A DNA stretch of 64,000 bases from Ascidiimonas aurantiaca (GTDB lineage Bacteria; Bacteroidota; Bacteroidia; Flavobacteriales; Flavobacteriaceae), in contig NZ_JBBEWR010000001.1 of assembly GCF_037646345.1 (NCBI RefSeq), forward strand, positions 124,001 to 188,000. The letters run 5' to 3'. How positions within the stretch are numbered: position 1 is the first letter of the stretch; each line of letters opens with the position of its first letter. The notes under the pieces were generated by a model. The model saw only the letters and a list, made by a program, of their open reading frames with translations. It was not told where the DNA came from and did not search any database. Position numbers and translations under genes: made by a program. Below are positions 24,824 to 34,006 of the stretch, piece by piece.

Positions 24824-26632
24824 TCAGGGGTTCTTTGCCGTATTCTCATCATTCAGTGCTTCCATAAAAGCAATCAGATCATTTACTTCTTCGGTATCCA
24901 GTCCCAGCGGGTCTGGAGGTAGTGTCTGGCCCTCCAGAGGAATACCTATTCCCTGACCTCCGCCTCGATTGTAAAAATCTATTACTTCCTCCAGGGTGGT
25001 ATATACACCATTATGCATATAAGGAGCGGTTAAAGCAACATTGCGAACGGTGGAAGTTTTAAAGAAGAACTCACGTTCAGGTGTTTTAAACAAATTATAG
25101 CGACCCTTGTCAGCATCAATTACGGCATTTAGGGTGTCATTTTTAGAAGGAACTCCAATTGCCTCCATTTCAGATTCTCGGTATGCTACGGGAACGGTAC
25201 CATTAAACAGAGGAGGGAAGTGGCAAGTGGCACACTTGGCTTTTCCCATAAACAGATTAAATCCGTTTATTTCCCGTTCAGTGAGTTCTAATGTACCGTT
25301 AATACCTTTGTCAAAACGTGAATTAAAAGGTGAAAGGGCGCGAATATAGGTGGCAATGGCATTTCTTATATTATCATGGGTAGCCCCGGAAGGGTAGAGT
25401 TCTTTAAAGGCGGTTACATACTCCTGGTTTTTATTTACTGCTTTTTGAATAAAACCCAGATCTGAATGAAATTCGTTCTCATTTTCTACTACTGAGATGA
25501 TCTGTCCTTCAAGGCTTCCTGAACGCATGTCATAGAAAAAACCGCGTTGTAATGCCGCATAGGTAAGGGTAGGAGTGTTTCGTGTGTTTCCAATGGCTAT
25601 TTTTTTTCCGTCGGTAAACGCGAGTTCCGGCTGGTGGCAGGTAGCACAACTCATTACATTGTCTGTTGACAACCCTTTTTCATGAAATAACAACTTTCCC
25701 AGTGCTGCTTTTTGTTTTTCGAGAGAGTCGGGTTTAATATGTGAAAAGAAAGCAGGGTTAAAAGTAGATTCAGTGAAGAGTGAAACGGCATCATTTTTTA
25801 TTGCACGATGAAATGGAAATTCCACCCCCCAGTCGGTTACAGTTTCCTGCCATATCTGCATAGCTTTATGGGTGTGCTCTTTTATAAAAGCATAGCGATT
25901 AAATGTATTGAAATCTCCCTTCAATACATTTATAGATGCGTTAACTTCGTTTTTCCACTGGTTATAAAGGGTAGTGTCCTGAAAACGCTTTTGATATATA
26001 TCGAGGTAATCTCCCAGACTTTCATATACAATTTTGGCTTCCTCAAGTGAGTTTTCGAGAACCGGAGAGTCAAAACCTGTGATGCCGGTTAGCGCCACAC
26101 TCATAATAGCATCGCGAATTACCCATAGAATATGATGGTCTTTAAGATATAGAAATGATGTGTTTTGATGCAACAGGCGAAGCCGGTTGGATACGAGTTT
26201 AGCATGTTTTTGAATAACCGTGATGTCTGGCTCTTCGGCAAATATCTCTTCTTCCAGTACCTGGTATCCGGTGGGTTCTTTAATTTTAATATCAGTAAGA
26301 TCTTCTTCTTCTACTTTTAAGATATTGGGTTGGTTGAGATATTTGTAATTGTCATTATCTACAAAAGACAGCAACGGCTCATTTTTTTTGAAATAGCGCC
26401 TTGAAGCCAATAAAAAGGGAGCAGCCTCTTGAGCATTGGCAGCGTTTTGAATACTATCCAGATAGGTGGCAGCTGTTTCCAGATATGTTTTGTATTGTTT
26501 TTCGAGAGTAATTAATGCGGTTTCTTCTTTCTCTTCGGGCTTTTTGTTACAAGCGCTAAGTACTAAAAGGAGGCTTATTAAAAAATAAGCCCCCGTTTTT
26601 ATACTTTTTTTCTCTAAAAAGTGTGTTGTCAT
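24824..26632 (-). CDS. Di-heme cytochrome c peroxidase family lipoprotein with long N-terminal extension
   Basis: 602 residues. The lipobox LLVLSAC makes it a periplasmic lipoprotein. The C-terminal half (about 290-600) is the di-heme cytochrome c peroxidase/MauG domain with two CATCH heme motifs (about 328 and 464). The first half is a helical region of about 270 residues that most peroxidases of this class lack (usual length near 330-450). The enzyme should reduce peroxide or oxidise a protein or small-molecule substrate. It starts 3 bp behind the DUF839 lipoprotein stop, so the two are almost certainly co-expressed. Confidence 0.85.
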   Translation of the reverse strand: MTTHFLEKKSIKTGAYFLISLLLVLSACNKKPEEKEETALITLEKQYKTYLETAATYLDSIQNAANAQEAAPFLLASRRYFKKNEPLLSFVDNDNYKYLNQPNILKVEEEDLTDIKIKEPTGYQVLEEEIFAEEPDITVIQKHAKLVSNRLRLLHQNTSFLYLKDHHILWVIRDAIMSVALTGITGFDSPVLENSLEEAKIVYESLGDYLDIYQKRFQDTTLYNQWKNEVNASINVLKGDFNTFNRYAFIKEHTHKAMQIWQETVTDWGVEFPFHRAIKNDAVSLFTESTFNPAFFSHIKPDSLEKQKAALGKLLFHEKGLSTDNVMSCATCHQPELAFTDGKKIAIGNTRNTPTLTYAALQRGFFYDMRSGSLEGQIISVVENENEFHSDLGFIQKAVNKNQEYVTAFKELYPSGATHDNIRNAIATYIRALSPFNSRFDKGINGTLELTEREINGFNLFMGKAKCATCHFPPLFNGTVPVAYRESEMEAIGVPSKNDTLNAVIDADKGRYNLFKTPEREFFFKTSTVRNVALTAPYMHNGVYTTLEEVIDFYNRGGGQGIGIPLEGQTLPPDPLGLDTEEVNDLIAFMEALNDENTAKNP

Positions 26633-26635
26633 AAA

Positions 26636-28084
26636 CTATCTGCCTAAACCTTTAACCACATACATTACACTACCTTCGTCATGTGTAGGGTTAGCGTTTG
26701 CTTTGGGGTCGGTGAAGTTATTTTCCCATCCGTGGTTTTGAGTTACCATTACAAAAGTATTGTCTATACCTAAAATGTCTGAAACGTCTATCATACCAGA
26801 GATCTCCCAGGTTCTGGAAGCGGTACCGTACCCAAGAGATTCACCGCGTACTTGATCACATTCCATAACTACTTTTAACTCTCCGTTGTTGATGTTGTAC
26901 TGGTACAGGTATGCAAAGTGGTCTTTGTCTGCTGTGTCAGGGTAGCCATTAGGGTCTTCCTGTATGTACACATAGTTTTCAGTAACTAAAATATTGTCAG
27001 GGCTGTGGAACTGCTTGGCTTTACCGTCCAGTTTATCTCCGTCTAATACGCAGGTTATAGTTCCTTTTAAAGGGTCATTAGGGTCTAAGGTTACTTTGTA
27101 AACACGACCATAGAAAGTACCTTTTCCTAAAAGGGCATCTCTTTTCCGTCCGGTTACTGCGAAGTAGATCTCACGATTGTTTTCGGCACTGCCTCTTCTC
27201 CAGTCGATATCTTCTACCCTGGAAAAGCCCATAATGCCTTTAGCTCTGGACTCTTCTTCCAGTTCAATGAGTGTTCTCTCGCTGTATTCTTCAAAAACAA
27301 TGTCATAACTTATACCTTCCTGCATATCCATTTCATGAACAATACCTTCGGTAATCACTTTAAGTCCGTATAGATCTCCACCTGACAGGTCTCCCTGGTT
27401 CCCTACATACATAGCTAATTGTCCTGATGGTATGGAGTTATTGGAAGTATCATCTCCTATGATAACTACTGTTTTACCAGGATATGCGTCTTTGCCTATA
27501 GCTACGGCATTTTCGGTAGACCATTGTCCCATAGCAGGAATGGTACTGGCAAAGCCGGCATCGTCTGCATTTTTATAAGGATCTGTTACAAAAACACCTT
27601 TGGAGCTACCTCCCCATTCTCCACCGGAAAGATACAATGGGCCAAACCCGTGTTCTTCGGGAGTAATAAGGCTGCCGGAACATTGTGCTGTGGCAGCAGT
27701 AGCATTTGCATTGAGAATATATTCACCTTTTACGGGCTTAAATGTTTCGTCAAAAGTTATGCGGGAAACAGAATAATCGGCTTCTATATTATTAATAAGG
27801 ATATAGGTGCCGTCTTCGTTCTTTAATAGTCCTGCACCATCGGCCATACTTCCATAAAGAAAATCTGGACTCTCAGGTAAACGGTCTTCAGAACTCAACA
27901 TAGTGTAGATCTCTACGTTTTCGAAACCGGGTTTGGTGTCAAATAAATTGGGGGTTTTTGAATGGTTTTGAAAAACAATTTTGGTTGCTTCTTCCCGGGG
28001 CTCTGTAACGCTGTTGTCATCATCGTTACACGAAATTAAAAAGGCAAGGCTTCCTGCCAATGCTAGTTTTGTAAATGCTTTCAT
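26636..28084 (-). CDS. DUF839/PhoX-like secreted lipoprotein
   Basis: 482 residues with a lipobox (LAFLISCND). The body consists of beta-strand repeats. Segments FLYGSMADGAGLLKN and FHSPDNILVTENYVYIQEDPNG match the PhoX/DUF839 beta-propeller family, whose best-known member is a calcium- and iron-dependent alkaline phosphatase. Whether this member has phosphatase activity cannot be told. It precedes the di-heme peroxidase by 3 bp. The upstream gap to 28227 holds two -10-like boxes on the minus strand (TAGCTTTG at 28113-28120, TAACTTTG at 28201-28208). Confidence 0.75.
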   Translation of the reverse strand: MKAFTKLALAGSLAFLISCNDDDNSVTEPREEATKIVFQNHSKTPNLFDTKPGFENVEIYTMLSSEDRLPESPDFLYGSMADGAGLLKNEDGTYILINNIEADYSVSRITFDETFKPVKGEYILNANATAATAQCSGSLITPEEHGFGPLYLSGGEWGGSSKGVFVTDPYKNADDAGFASTIPAMGQWSTENAVAIGKDAYPGKTVVIIGDDTSNNSIPSGQLAMYVGNQGDLSGGDLYGLKVITEGIVHEMDMQEGISYDIVFEEYSERTLIELEEESRAKGIMGFSRVEDIDWRRGSAENNREIYFAVTGRKRDALLGKGTFYGRVYKVTLDPNDPLKGTITCVLDGDKLDGKAKQFHSPDNILVTENYVYIQEDPNGYPDTADKDHFAYLYQYNINNGELKVVMECDQVRGESLGYGTASRTWEISGMIDVSDILGIDNTFVMVTQNHGWENNFTDPKANANPTHDEGSVMYVVKGLGR

Positions 28085-28226
28085 TAGTTTTTTGAGATTT
28101 AACTTAGAACCCCAAAGCTAAGTTTGAAGTGTTACCTGATCTTTAGTTGAAGATTGTTTTAATATGAAGGGTTTATTAAGGGAAGGTTACCTTGTAAAGG
28201 CAAAGTTATTTTTTGGTTGGAGAAAT

Positions 28227-29003
28227 TTAAAATTTTTCAAAAACCCCTAATCCAAATAATGCAAAGTCATATTTAACGGGGTCATCCGGATCCATTTTTT
28301 GTAAACTTTTATCTAATTCCTCTACTGCTTTTGCATCGTTTTGCTTTCTTTTCAACAGACCCAGTTTTCTTGCTACGTTCCCGGAATGTACGTCCAGCGG
28401 ACAGGAGAGCTGTGAAGGGGAGAGGGAGGTCCATATTCCAAGGTCAACTCCGTTGCGGTCTTTTCTTACCATCCATCTTAAAAACATGTGTATCCTTTTG
28501 GCTGCACTTCCTTTTAATGGATCAGAAACGTGTTTTAGGGTACGCGGGGGATGTGGGATCTCAAAAAAGCGTTTCTTAAACGCATGTATAGCAGTTTGTA
28601 ATGATTGGGGTTCTGCAAATTCCTGAAAGGTAGTTTCGAGTCCGCCGTAATTTTTATAAAGGTGTTGTAAACCACGTATAAAAACATCAAGGTCTGTACC
28701 GTTAAAAGTACGGTGTACAAAACTTTCCCTGTTAAAAGTAGTGGTTCCGGGATATTCCATCACAAAATCATAAGGGGTGTTTCCCATTAAGTTCATGAGT
28801 TGGGTGGCGTTGGTAATAATGCTTTTTCTATTGCCCCAGGCAATGGTGGCAGTGAGGAAACCGGCAATTTCTATGTCTTCTTTTGCAGAAAATAAATGAG
28901 GTACCTGAATGGGATCGGATGCAATAAAATCGGGGTGATTGTATTGAGCTGCCTTTTCATCCAGAAATGCTTTGAGTTCTTCTCTGCGAAGTTTGGCAGA
29001 CAT
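28227..29003 (-). CDS. TIGR02757 (DUF2400) family protein
   Basis: 258 residues from ATG 29003; the upstream TTG at 29021 would overlap the ABC gene and is less likely. The family segments GFLTATIAWGNRKSI, DVFIRGLQHLYKNYGG and CPLDVHSGNVARKLGLL are visible. TIGR02757 proteins are common in Bacteroidota and resemble helix-hairpin-helix DNA glycosylases in fold, but the function is not established. It follows a LolD-type ABC ATPase by 10 bp. Confidence 0.85.
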   Translation of the reverse strand: MSAKLRREELKAFLDEKAAQYNHPDFIASDPIQVPHLFSAKEDIEIAGFLTATIAWGNRKSIITNATQLMNLMGNTPYDFVMEYPGTTTFNRESFVHRTFNGTDLDVFIRGLQHLYKNYGGLETTFQEFAEPQSLQTAIHAFKKRFFEIPHPPRTLKHVSDPLKGSAAKRIHMFLRWMVRKDRNGVDLGIWTSLSPSQLSCPLDVHSGNVARKLGLLKRKQNDAKAVEELDKSLQKMDPDDPVKYDFALFGLGVFEKF

Positions 29004-29013
29004 ATACAGGGGT

Positions 29014-29694
29014 TTAGGCAAGAATGCTATCTTCTTCTATGATACGGCCGTCTTTCATAACCAGTTTCCTATCGGCCATATTGGCCAGTTCTTTGTTATG
29101 GGTTACGATCACGAAGGTTTGGTTGAAAGTATCTCTTAGGCTGAAAAAAAGCTTATGAAGATTTTGAGCGGCTTTGGAATCGAGGTTACCGCTGGGTTCG
29201 TCTGCAAATACTACCGATGGCTTATTGATAAGTGCTCTTGCCACCGCAACGCGTTGTTGTTCTCCGCCTGAAAGCTCGGAGGGTTTATGGTGATAACGGT
29301 GGGTCAAACCCAGAAAATCTAATAATTCTTTTCCACGTTTTTCTGCTTCTGCTCGGGGTGTTTTTTTTATATAAGCAGCTATGCAAACATTTTCCAAAGC
29401 AGTAAATTCTGGTAAAAGCTGATGAAACTGGAAAATAAAACCAATTTGCTCATTACGAAAGCGAGCCAGGGCTTTGTCCTTTAAGCGGGTTACATCCTGG
29501 TTATTGATAATCAGGGAACTGTTAACATTTGTATTCATTTTATCTAAAGTACCCAGGATTTGTAAAAGAGTGGTTTTCCCTGCTCCGGAAGCTCCTACAA
29601 TAGATACGATCTCTCCCTTTTTAATATGCAGATCAACTCCTTTGAGTACTTCTACAGAACCATAATATTTATGAATGTTTTTCGCTTCTATCAT
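29014..29694 (-). CDS. LolD-type ABC transporter ATP-binding protein
   Basis: 226 residues, a complete ABC ATPase of the MacB/LolD/FtsE class. Walker A is GASGAGKTT (about 33-41), signature LSGGEQQRVAVARAL, Walker B VVFADEPSGNLDS, and the switch histidine is in VIVTHNKEL. Such subunits power lipoprotein release or mechanical export. No permease gene is next to it, so its partner must lie elsewhere. It precedes the TIGR02757 gene. Confidence 0.88.
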   Translation of the reverse strand: MIEAKNIHKYYGSVEVLKGVDLHIKKGEIVSIVGASGAGKTTLLQILGTLDKMNTNVNSSLIINNQDVTRLKDKALARFRNEQIGFIFQFHQLLPEFTALENVCIAAYIKKTPRAEAEKRGKELLDFLGLTHRYHHKPSELSGGEQQRVAVARALINKPSVVFADEPSGNLDSKAAQNLHKLFFSLRDTFNQTFVIVTHNKELANMADRKLVMKDGRIIEEDSILA

Positions 29695-29750
29695 ATACCG
29701 CCATTATAAGAATGTGAAAGTAAAAATTCGATAGTTATGTTCCAAGAAAA

Positions 29751-32174
29751 TCATCCTTTAAAAGAAGCACCTATATTATTAATATCAAGAAAATACACAA
29801 TTCGTAAAGAAAGGGTGTGGTTTATATTCTGTTGAAAAAGATTACCCAGACTATCCAAATAATTGAGGTCTGAGCTATCATCTTCATTGAAAATGGAATT
29901 TCGATAGAGCAGTATGGCTTCACTTCCAGGTGAAAAACGCCAGTTAAAACTTAGATCAATATTCCAGATATTGAAATTTGTATTGGGATTGTTTTCGCTA
30001 ATATCAAAATTGGTAGGAGACCTGCTACCATCATCATTAAGAACAAAATACGCATCATCTTCGTAATTGGCGGTACTCCAGAAATTACGAAATCTGAGAT
30101 TAAGTGCTTTGTACGAATCAAAATTAAAACTGGCCCTCAGAGAATTCTCCAGGCTGATAACATCCCGTTCTCCCAGAAAAACATCTGTATCATCATCATC
30201 TATATACCCAAATTCACGGTCGCTCCTGGAGAATTCAGAGTTCCAGATCAATAGGAATTTATCAGAGAACCTATATCTTGGAGACAGCGAAAATGAATAG
30301 CGTGTTTGCGGGTCTTCAAACCAGTTCCTATAGGTGAAATCGACATCATAGGCAAATTTTTTCCTATAATCAGAAGATACCCAGGCCCGCCCGCCGAGAT
30401 TGGAACTAAAAGTAACAAAACGCCCTTCTACTCTGGGTTCAAAATAATCATTATCCCGCCCGTTATAGCCTATATCGCCTCCAAAAGCAAAACGTTCGGG
30501 AGTAACAAAAAATGCATCGACGGAAAGTGAATTACGTGTAGTGACCGAGGGCCTGAAAAGTCTGCGGTGATTGGCTCTTAGTGTTATTCTGTACTCATTG
30601 AAAATACCTCTGGGTTGAAAGATCTGATAGGAAATACGTCCGGCAAAATTGTTAAAGTTATTTCTAAATAACAACCCGAGGTCGTTGGGGTCATAGTTTT
30701 GATCGGCCATAAAGTGCCCCAGGAACCATCTTAAATTGCCTTTCGTTTTTCGTATCTCAAAATTGGTCCTGATACCGGTTTGTGTAGTTCCATCTTTAAC
30801 GCTACTAAGGCGAACACCCCCTTCATAATTATAGCTGTTGGCTCTGTTTGAAATGTTGTAAATGAGCCCGGTTACATTGGCATCCCTGAAATCTCCCGAG
30901 CGGGTAACATTGGTATTTATAAAAGAAACGGATGAGTTTCTGTTAAATTGCTGATCAAGTACTACAATGTTATAATTAGCCAGAGACTCTGTGGTGACTT
31001 CCCGGGTAGCTCCGGTTACGGTATCTCGAATAATGGCTTTGGTAGGTTCGGTAATCGAATTAAAAAAACCAATACCCAGATTGCCCTGTGTGCGGCCGGA
31101 TACTTTTACGGCATTAATGAGGTTTACATTTTCAGGATTTTCTATTACTTTTTCACTGTCTGTAAGGTTATCGTCAGCCCGCCCTCTTCGGGTGGGTCTG
31201 CTACCTACCCGTCTGCTAAAAAAAAGACCACCGCGTTCAAATAGTTCAATCCCCTCTGTAAAGAACTGGCGGTTTTCGGAGAAAACCTGTTCAAAGGGTC
31301 CCAGGTTAAGTTCTACATTATCAAATGCGGCCTGGCCAAAATCAGGTATTAAAGTGGCATCCAGAGTAAAATTATCGCTGAGCCCGTATTTTATATCCAT
31401 ACCGGCGCTGAAATCTGTTTCGGTAGCATCTTCTCCGGCAAACACTGCTCCCTGTACAAAAGGGAAGAGAATAAGGCGTAGTGGAGGGTCTATATTGGTA
31501 AGATTGGTGATTTCCCCACTATACTGAGTGGCAAAGCCTACTTGACGATTAATATGGTTCCAGGTATATGTTTCATTAAGGTGGTTTATTCTTCTGAAGA
31601 AATTAATACTCCAGTTCTGAACTTCCAGTTCGGGGAATCTGAGGGCATTATAGGGTATTTTGAATTCAGCATACCAACCTTTATCGTCTAAAGAGGTGTT
31701 ACATTGAAAAACTACATTGAAGTTAAAATCTTCTCCGTTGTTTTCCTTTCTGGAGTCGCCAATTGTGCCTGCGCTGGTAACATAAAAAACAGTTTCATTT
31801 ATACCGTCGTCCAACGTATTAATGTTAACAGAGAAAAAATCGGCCTGAACAAATACTTGATCTCTCTGACTAAACTGCCTTAAAATGCGTTGGGGTTCAT
31901 TATCAAAAAGATAGGCAGCTATATAAATGGCTTTATCATCATATGCCAATTTTACTTCTGTGCGATGTGTGTCACGTTCTTTTTCGGTATTGCCGGGTTC
32001 AAACATAAAAAAATCGCCGTGTGCAGGTAAGGAATCCCAAATGGGATCGTCCAAAACACCGTCTATTTTAGGAGAATCCTGTATTCGGGTTGCCTTAAGC
32101 GTTTTACGCTCTATTTGTGAATAAGACGAAAAAGTAAGAAGAACAAAAAGAAACAAAACGTTTTTTCTGAACAT
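29751..32174 (-). CDS. DUF5916 outer-membrane protein with N-terminal CBM9-like domain
   Basis: 807 residues with a signal peptide (MFRKNVLFLFVLLTFSSYS). Residues about 30-225 form a CBM9-like sugar-binding fold (KIDGVLDDPIWDSLP, EVKLAYDDKAIYIAAYLFD). The rest is a DUF5916-type region with many amphipathic strands that ends as a beta-barrel. Members are common in Bacteroidota outer membranes; substrate and role are unknown. It lacks a TonB box and plug. Expressed alone, from a -10 box on the minus strand at 32220-32227. Confidence 0.8.
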   Translation of the reverse strand: MFRKNVLFLFVLLTFSSYSQIERKTLKATRIQDSPKIDGVLDDPIWDSLPAHGDFFMFEPGNTEKERDTHRTEVKLAYDDKAIYIAAYLFDNEPQRILRQFSQRDQVFVQADFFSVNINTLDDGINETVFYVTSAGTIGDSRKENNGEDFNFNVVFQCNTSLDDKGWYAEFKIPYNALRFPELEVQNWSINFFRRINHLNETYTWNHINRQVGFATQYSGEITNLTNIDPPLRLILFPFVQGAVFAGEDATETDFSAGMDIKYGLSDNFTLDATLIPDFGQAAFDNVELNLGPFEQVFSENRQFFTEGIELFERGGLFFSRRVGSRPTRRGRADDNLTDSEKVIENPENVNLINAVKVSGRTQGNLGIGFFNSITEPTKAIIRDTVTGATREVTTESLANYNIVVLDQQFNRNSSVSFINTNVTRSGDFRDANVTGLIYNISNRANSYNYEGGVRLSSVKDGTTQTGIRTNFEIRKTKGNLRWFLGHFMADQNYDPNDLGLLFRNNFNNFAGRISYQIFQPRGIFNEYRITLRANHRRLFRPSVTTRNSLSVDAFFVTPERFAFGGDIGYNGRDNDYFEPRVEGRFVTFSSNLGGRAWVSSDYRKKFAYDVDFTYRNWFEDPQTRYSFSLSPRYRFSDKFLLIWNSEFSRSDREFGYIDDDDTDVFLGERDVISLENSLRASFNFDSYKALNLRFRNFWSTANYEDDAYFVLNDDGSRSPTNFDISENNPNTNFNIWNIDLSFNWRFSPGSEAILLYRNSIFNEDDSSDLNYLDSLGNLFQQNINHTLSLRIVYFLDINNIGASFKG

Positions 32175-32219
32175 TAGATGAGCGCTTAAAAATCAATGGT
32201 TAAAAATGTACTAGGGAAA

Positions 32220-32227
32220 CAAAACTA
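32220..32227 (-). promoter_or_regulatory. -10 box for the DUF5916 gene
   Basis: TAGTTTTG on the minus strand fits TAnnTTTG, 46 bp before the start codon at 32174. Confidence 0.4.
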
Positions 32228-32275
32228 AAAGACTTAGATGAGGAAGAATCACAATTAAAAGTTAAAAAAAATATC

Positions 32276-32309
32276 TTTGTTGAACTAAACTATAAATTTG
32301 TTCAACAAA
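32276..32309 (+). promoter_or_regulatory. Perfect inverted repeat around the msrA-folE -10 box
   Basis: TTTGTTGAAC (32276-32285) and GTTCAACAAA (32300-32309) are perfectly complementary. The -10 box TAAATTTG (32293-32300) lies between them and shares its last base with the right arm. There is no -33 element at the normal spacing. This looks like an operator for a dimeric regulator. Confidence 0.65.
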
Positions 32310-32344
32310 ATTGTTAAAAGAAACGTATCAATTTATTGTGCAAT

Positions 32345-32896
32345 ATGGAGATTTCAGATACTCGCTCAGTTGCAGTTTTTGCCGGGGGTTGTTTTTGGTG
32401 TACAGAAGCCATTTTCCAAAGAATTAAAGGTGTGGAACATGTAGTTTCCGGATACACAGGGGGTCACATTAAAAATCCTGCCTATCGGGAAATTTGTACC
32501 GGGCGTACCGGGCATGCCGAAGGTATTCAGGTTACGTTTAATAGTAGTGAAGTCACATACCGGGAATTGTTAGAAATATTTTTTGCTACGCATGATCCTA
32601 CTACGCTTAACCGTCAGGGTAATGATATTGGTACGCAATACCGTTCAGCCATTTTTTATGTAAATGATGAGCAGAAAAAAGAAGCAACTGAGTATATTGC
32701 CTTACTTGAAAGTGAAAATGTTTTTGAAAATACCGTGGTCACCGAAATATCGCCTCTGGGAGTTTTTTATGAAGCAGAGGAATACCATCAGGATTATTAT
32801 GAGCAAAACAAATTACAACCGTATTGCCAAATTATTATAAACCCTAAATTAAGCGGCTTGCGGAAAAAATACGAACACAAATTAAAAACGGTTTAA
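32345..32896 (+). CDS. msrA: Peptide-methionine (S)-S-oxide reductase
   Basis: 183 residues from ATG 32345; an upstream TTG at 32336 is unlikely. The catalytic motif GGCFWCTE (C16) and FFATHDPTTLNRQGNDIGTQYRS are diagnostic of MsrA, which reduces methionine-S-sulfoxide in oxidised proteins with thioredoxin. The stop and the folE start share a base (TAATG), so the two are translated together. Control is probably through the inverted repeat at 32276-32309. Confidence 0.95.
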   Translation: MEISDTRSVAVFAGGCFWCTEAIFQRIKGVEHVVSGYTGGHIKNPAYREICTGRTGHAEGIQVTFNSSEVTYRELLEIFFATHDPTTLNRQGNDIGTQYRSAIFYVNDEQKKEATEYIALLESENVFENTVVTEISPLGVFYEAEEYHQDYYEQNKLQPYCQIIINPKLSGLRKKYEHKLKTV

Positions 32897-33495
32897 TGAC
32901 TCCTTATAAACAATTTGAAGAATATAATATCAAGATCACAGATGAGGTTAAAGATAGTTACAGGGCTATTATTTCAGAGCTTGGAGAAGATCCTCAGCGA
33001 GAAGGATTAGCGAAAACTCCCGAGCGTGCGGCGAAGGCTATGCAGTTTCTCACACAAGGTTACTATGCAAAACCCTCAGAAGTACTTGAAAGTGCCATGT
33101 TCAAAGAGGATTACAATGACATGGTGATTATTAAAGATATCGAGATCTACTCATTATGTGAACACCACATACTGCCCTTTTTTGGAAAAGCTCATATAGC
33201 CTACATACCCGACGGATATATTGTAGGATTGAGCAAAATACCCAGAGTGGTAGATATTTTTGCCAGAAGGCTACAGGTACAGGAAAGGCTTACACATGAT
33301 ATTCTGGAATGTATAAATGAAACGCTTAAACCTAAGGGGGTAGCTGTGGTTATTGAAGCTTCTCACATGTGTATGATGATGCGGGGCGTTCAAAAACAAA
33401 ACTCGGTAACCACAACTTCGGGATTTAGGGGCGCATTTGAAAAAATAGAGACGCGAAACGAATTTTTAAAGCTTATAAGCTCACAATTGTCTTAA
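32896..33495 (+). CDS. folE: GTP cyclohydrolase I
   Basis: 199 residues with the full zinc site: Cys and His in YSLCEHHILPFFGKAH (about 88-103) and the second Cys in SHMCMMMRGV. It opens GTP to dihydroneopterin triphosphate, the first step of folate and tetrahydropterin synthesis. It is coupled to msrA. In Bacteroidota, extra folE copies often serve pterin chromophores or biopterin rather than folate, and pairing with a stress enzyme hints at that, but this is inference. Confidence 0.95.
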   Translation: MTPYKQFEEYNIKITDEVKDSYRAIISELGEDPQREGLAKTPERAAKAMQFLTQGYYAKPSEVLESAMFKEDYNDMVIIKDIEIYSLCEHHILPFFGKAHIAYIPDGYIVGLSKIPRVVDIFARRLQVQERLTHDILECINETLKPKGVAVVIEASHMCMMMRGVQKQNSVTTTSGFRGAFEKIETRNEFLKLISSQLS

Positions 33496-33543
33496 TATAA
33501 TTTTGGTATTTTTACCTGAGAATTATTCAATATTCTCATTCAA

Positions 33544-33831
33544 ATGACCAAAAAACACCGAAACAAGTTTACTCTGCTCCTTTTGGGGCTTCTTTTTGAT
33601 GCTATAGGTTATGTCTCGTTCCTTATTCCGGGTGTGGGGGAGTTCTCTGATATAATATGGGCTCCGGTTTCAGCCTGGTTAATGACACGAATGTATAAGG
33701 GAAGGGAAGGACGTATAGCCGCTATAGTTTCTTTTGCAGAGGAAATATTACCTGTGTTGGATTTTGTGCCGTCTTTTACACTCATGTGGCTCTATACATA
33801 TGTGTTTACCGGAAAAAAAGAGCTTTCCTAG
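33544..33831 (+). CDS. Small conserved membrane protein
   Basis: 95 residues, two hydrophobic parts. The first (about 9-27, FTLLLLGLLFDAIGYVSFLIPG) and the C-terminal one (SFTLMWLYTYVF) flank a polar stretch with FSDIIWAPVSAWLMTRMY. No catalytic motif is visible. It lies 48 bp behind folE and may be read from the same transcript. A hairpin at 33864-33897 follows. Confidence 0.7.
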   Translation: MTKKHRNKFTLLLLGLLFDAIGYVSFLIPGVGEFSDIIWAPVSAWLMTRMYKGREGRIAAIVSFAEEILPVLDFVPSFTLMWLYTYVFTGKKELS

Positions 33832-33863
33832 CTTGCTAACTAATAAAACGTATATTCAAAAGA

Positions 33864-33897
33864 AAACCCCTCTCAGCTTTAGCACTTCAAGGGGTTT
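33864..33897 (+). terminator. Terminator-like hairpin
   Basis: AAACCCCT (33864-33871) pairs with AGGGGTTT (33890-33897) across an 18-nt loop; weak T-run. Confidence 0.5.
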
Positions 33898-34006
33898 ACT
33901 AACATTAACAATCAAATCGTATATATTTTTACCGGATATAATTTTGGAAAAGGTGTATCCAAGCCTTTTGTTTTTTAAACCTATCCGTTTTTTTTAAAAT
34001 CTGTTT

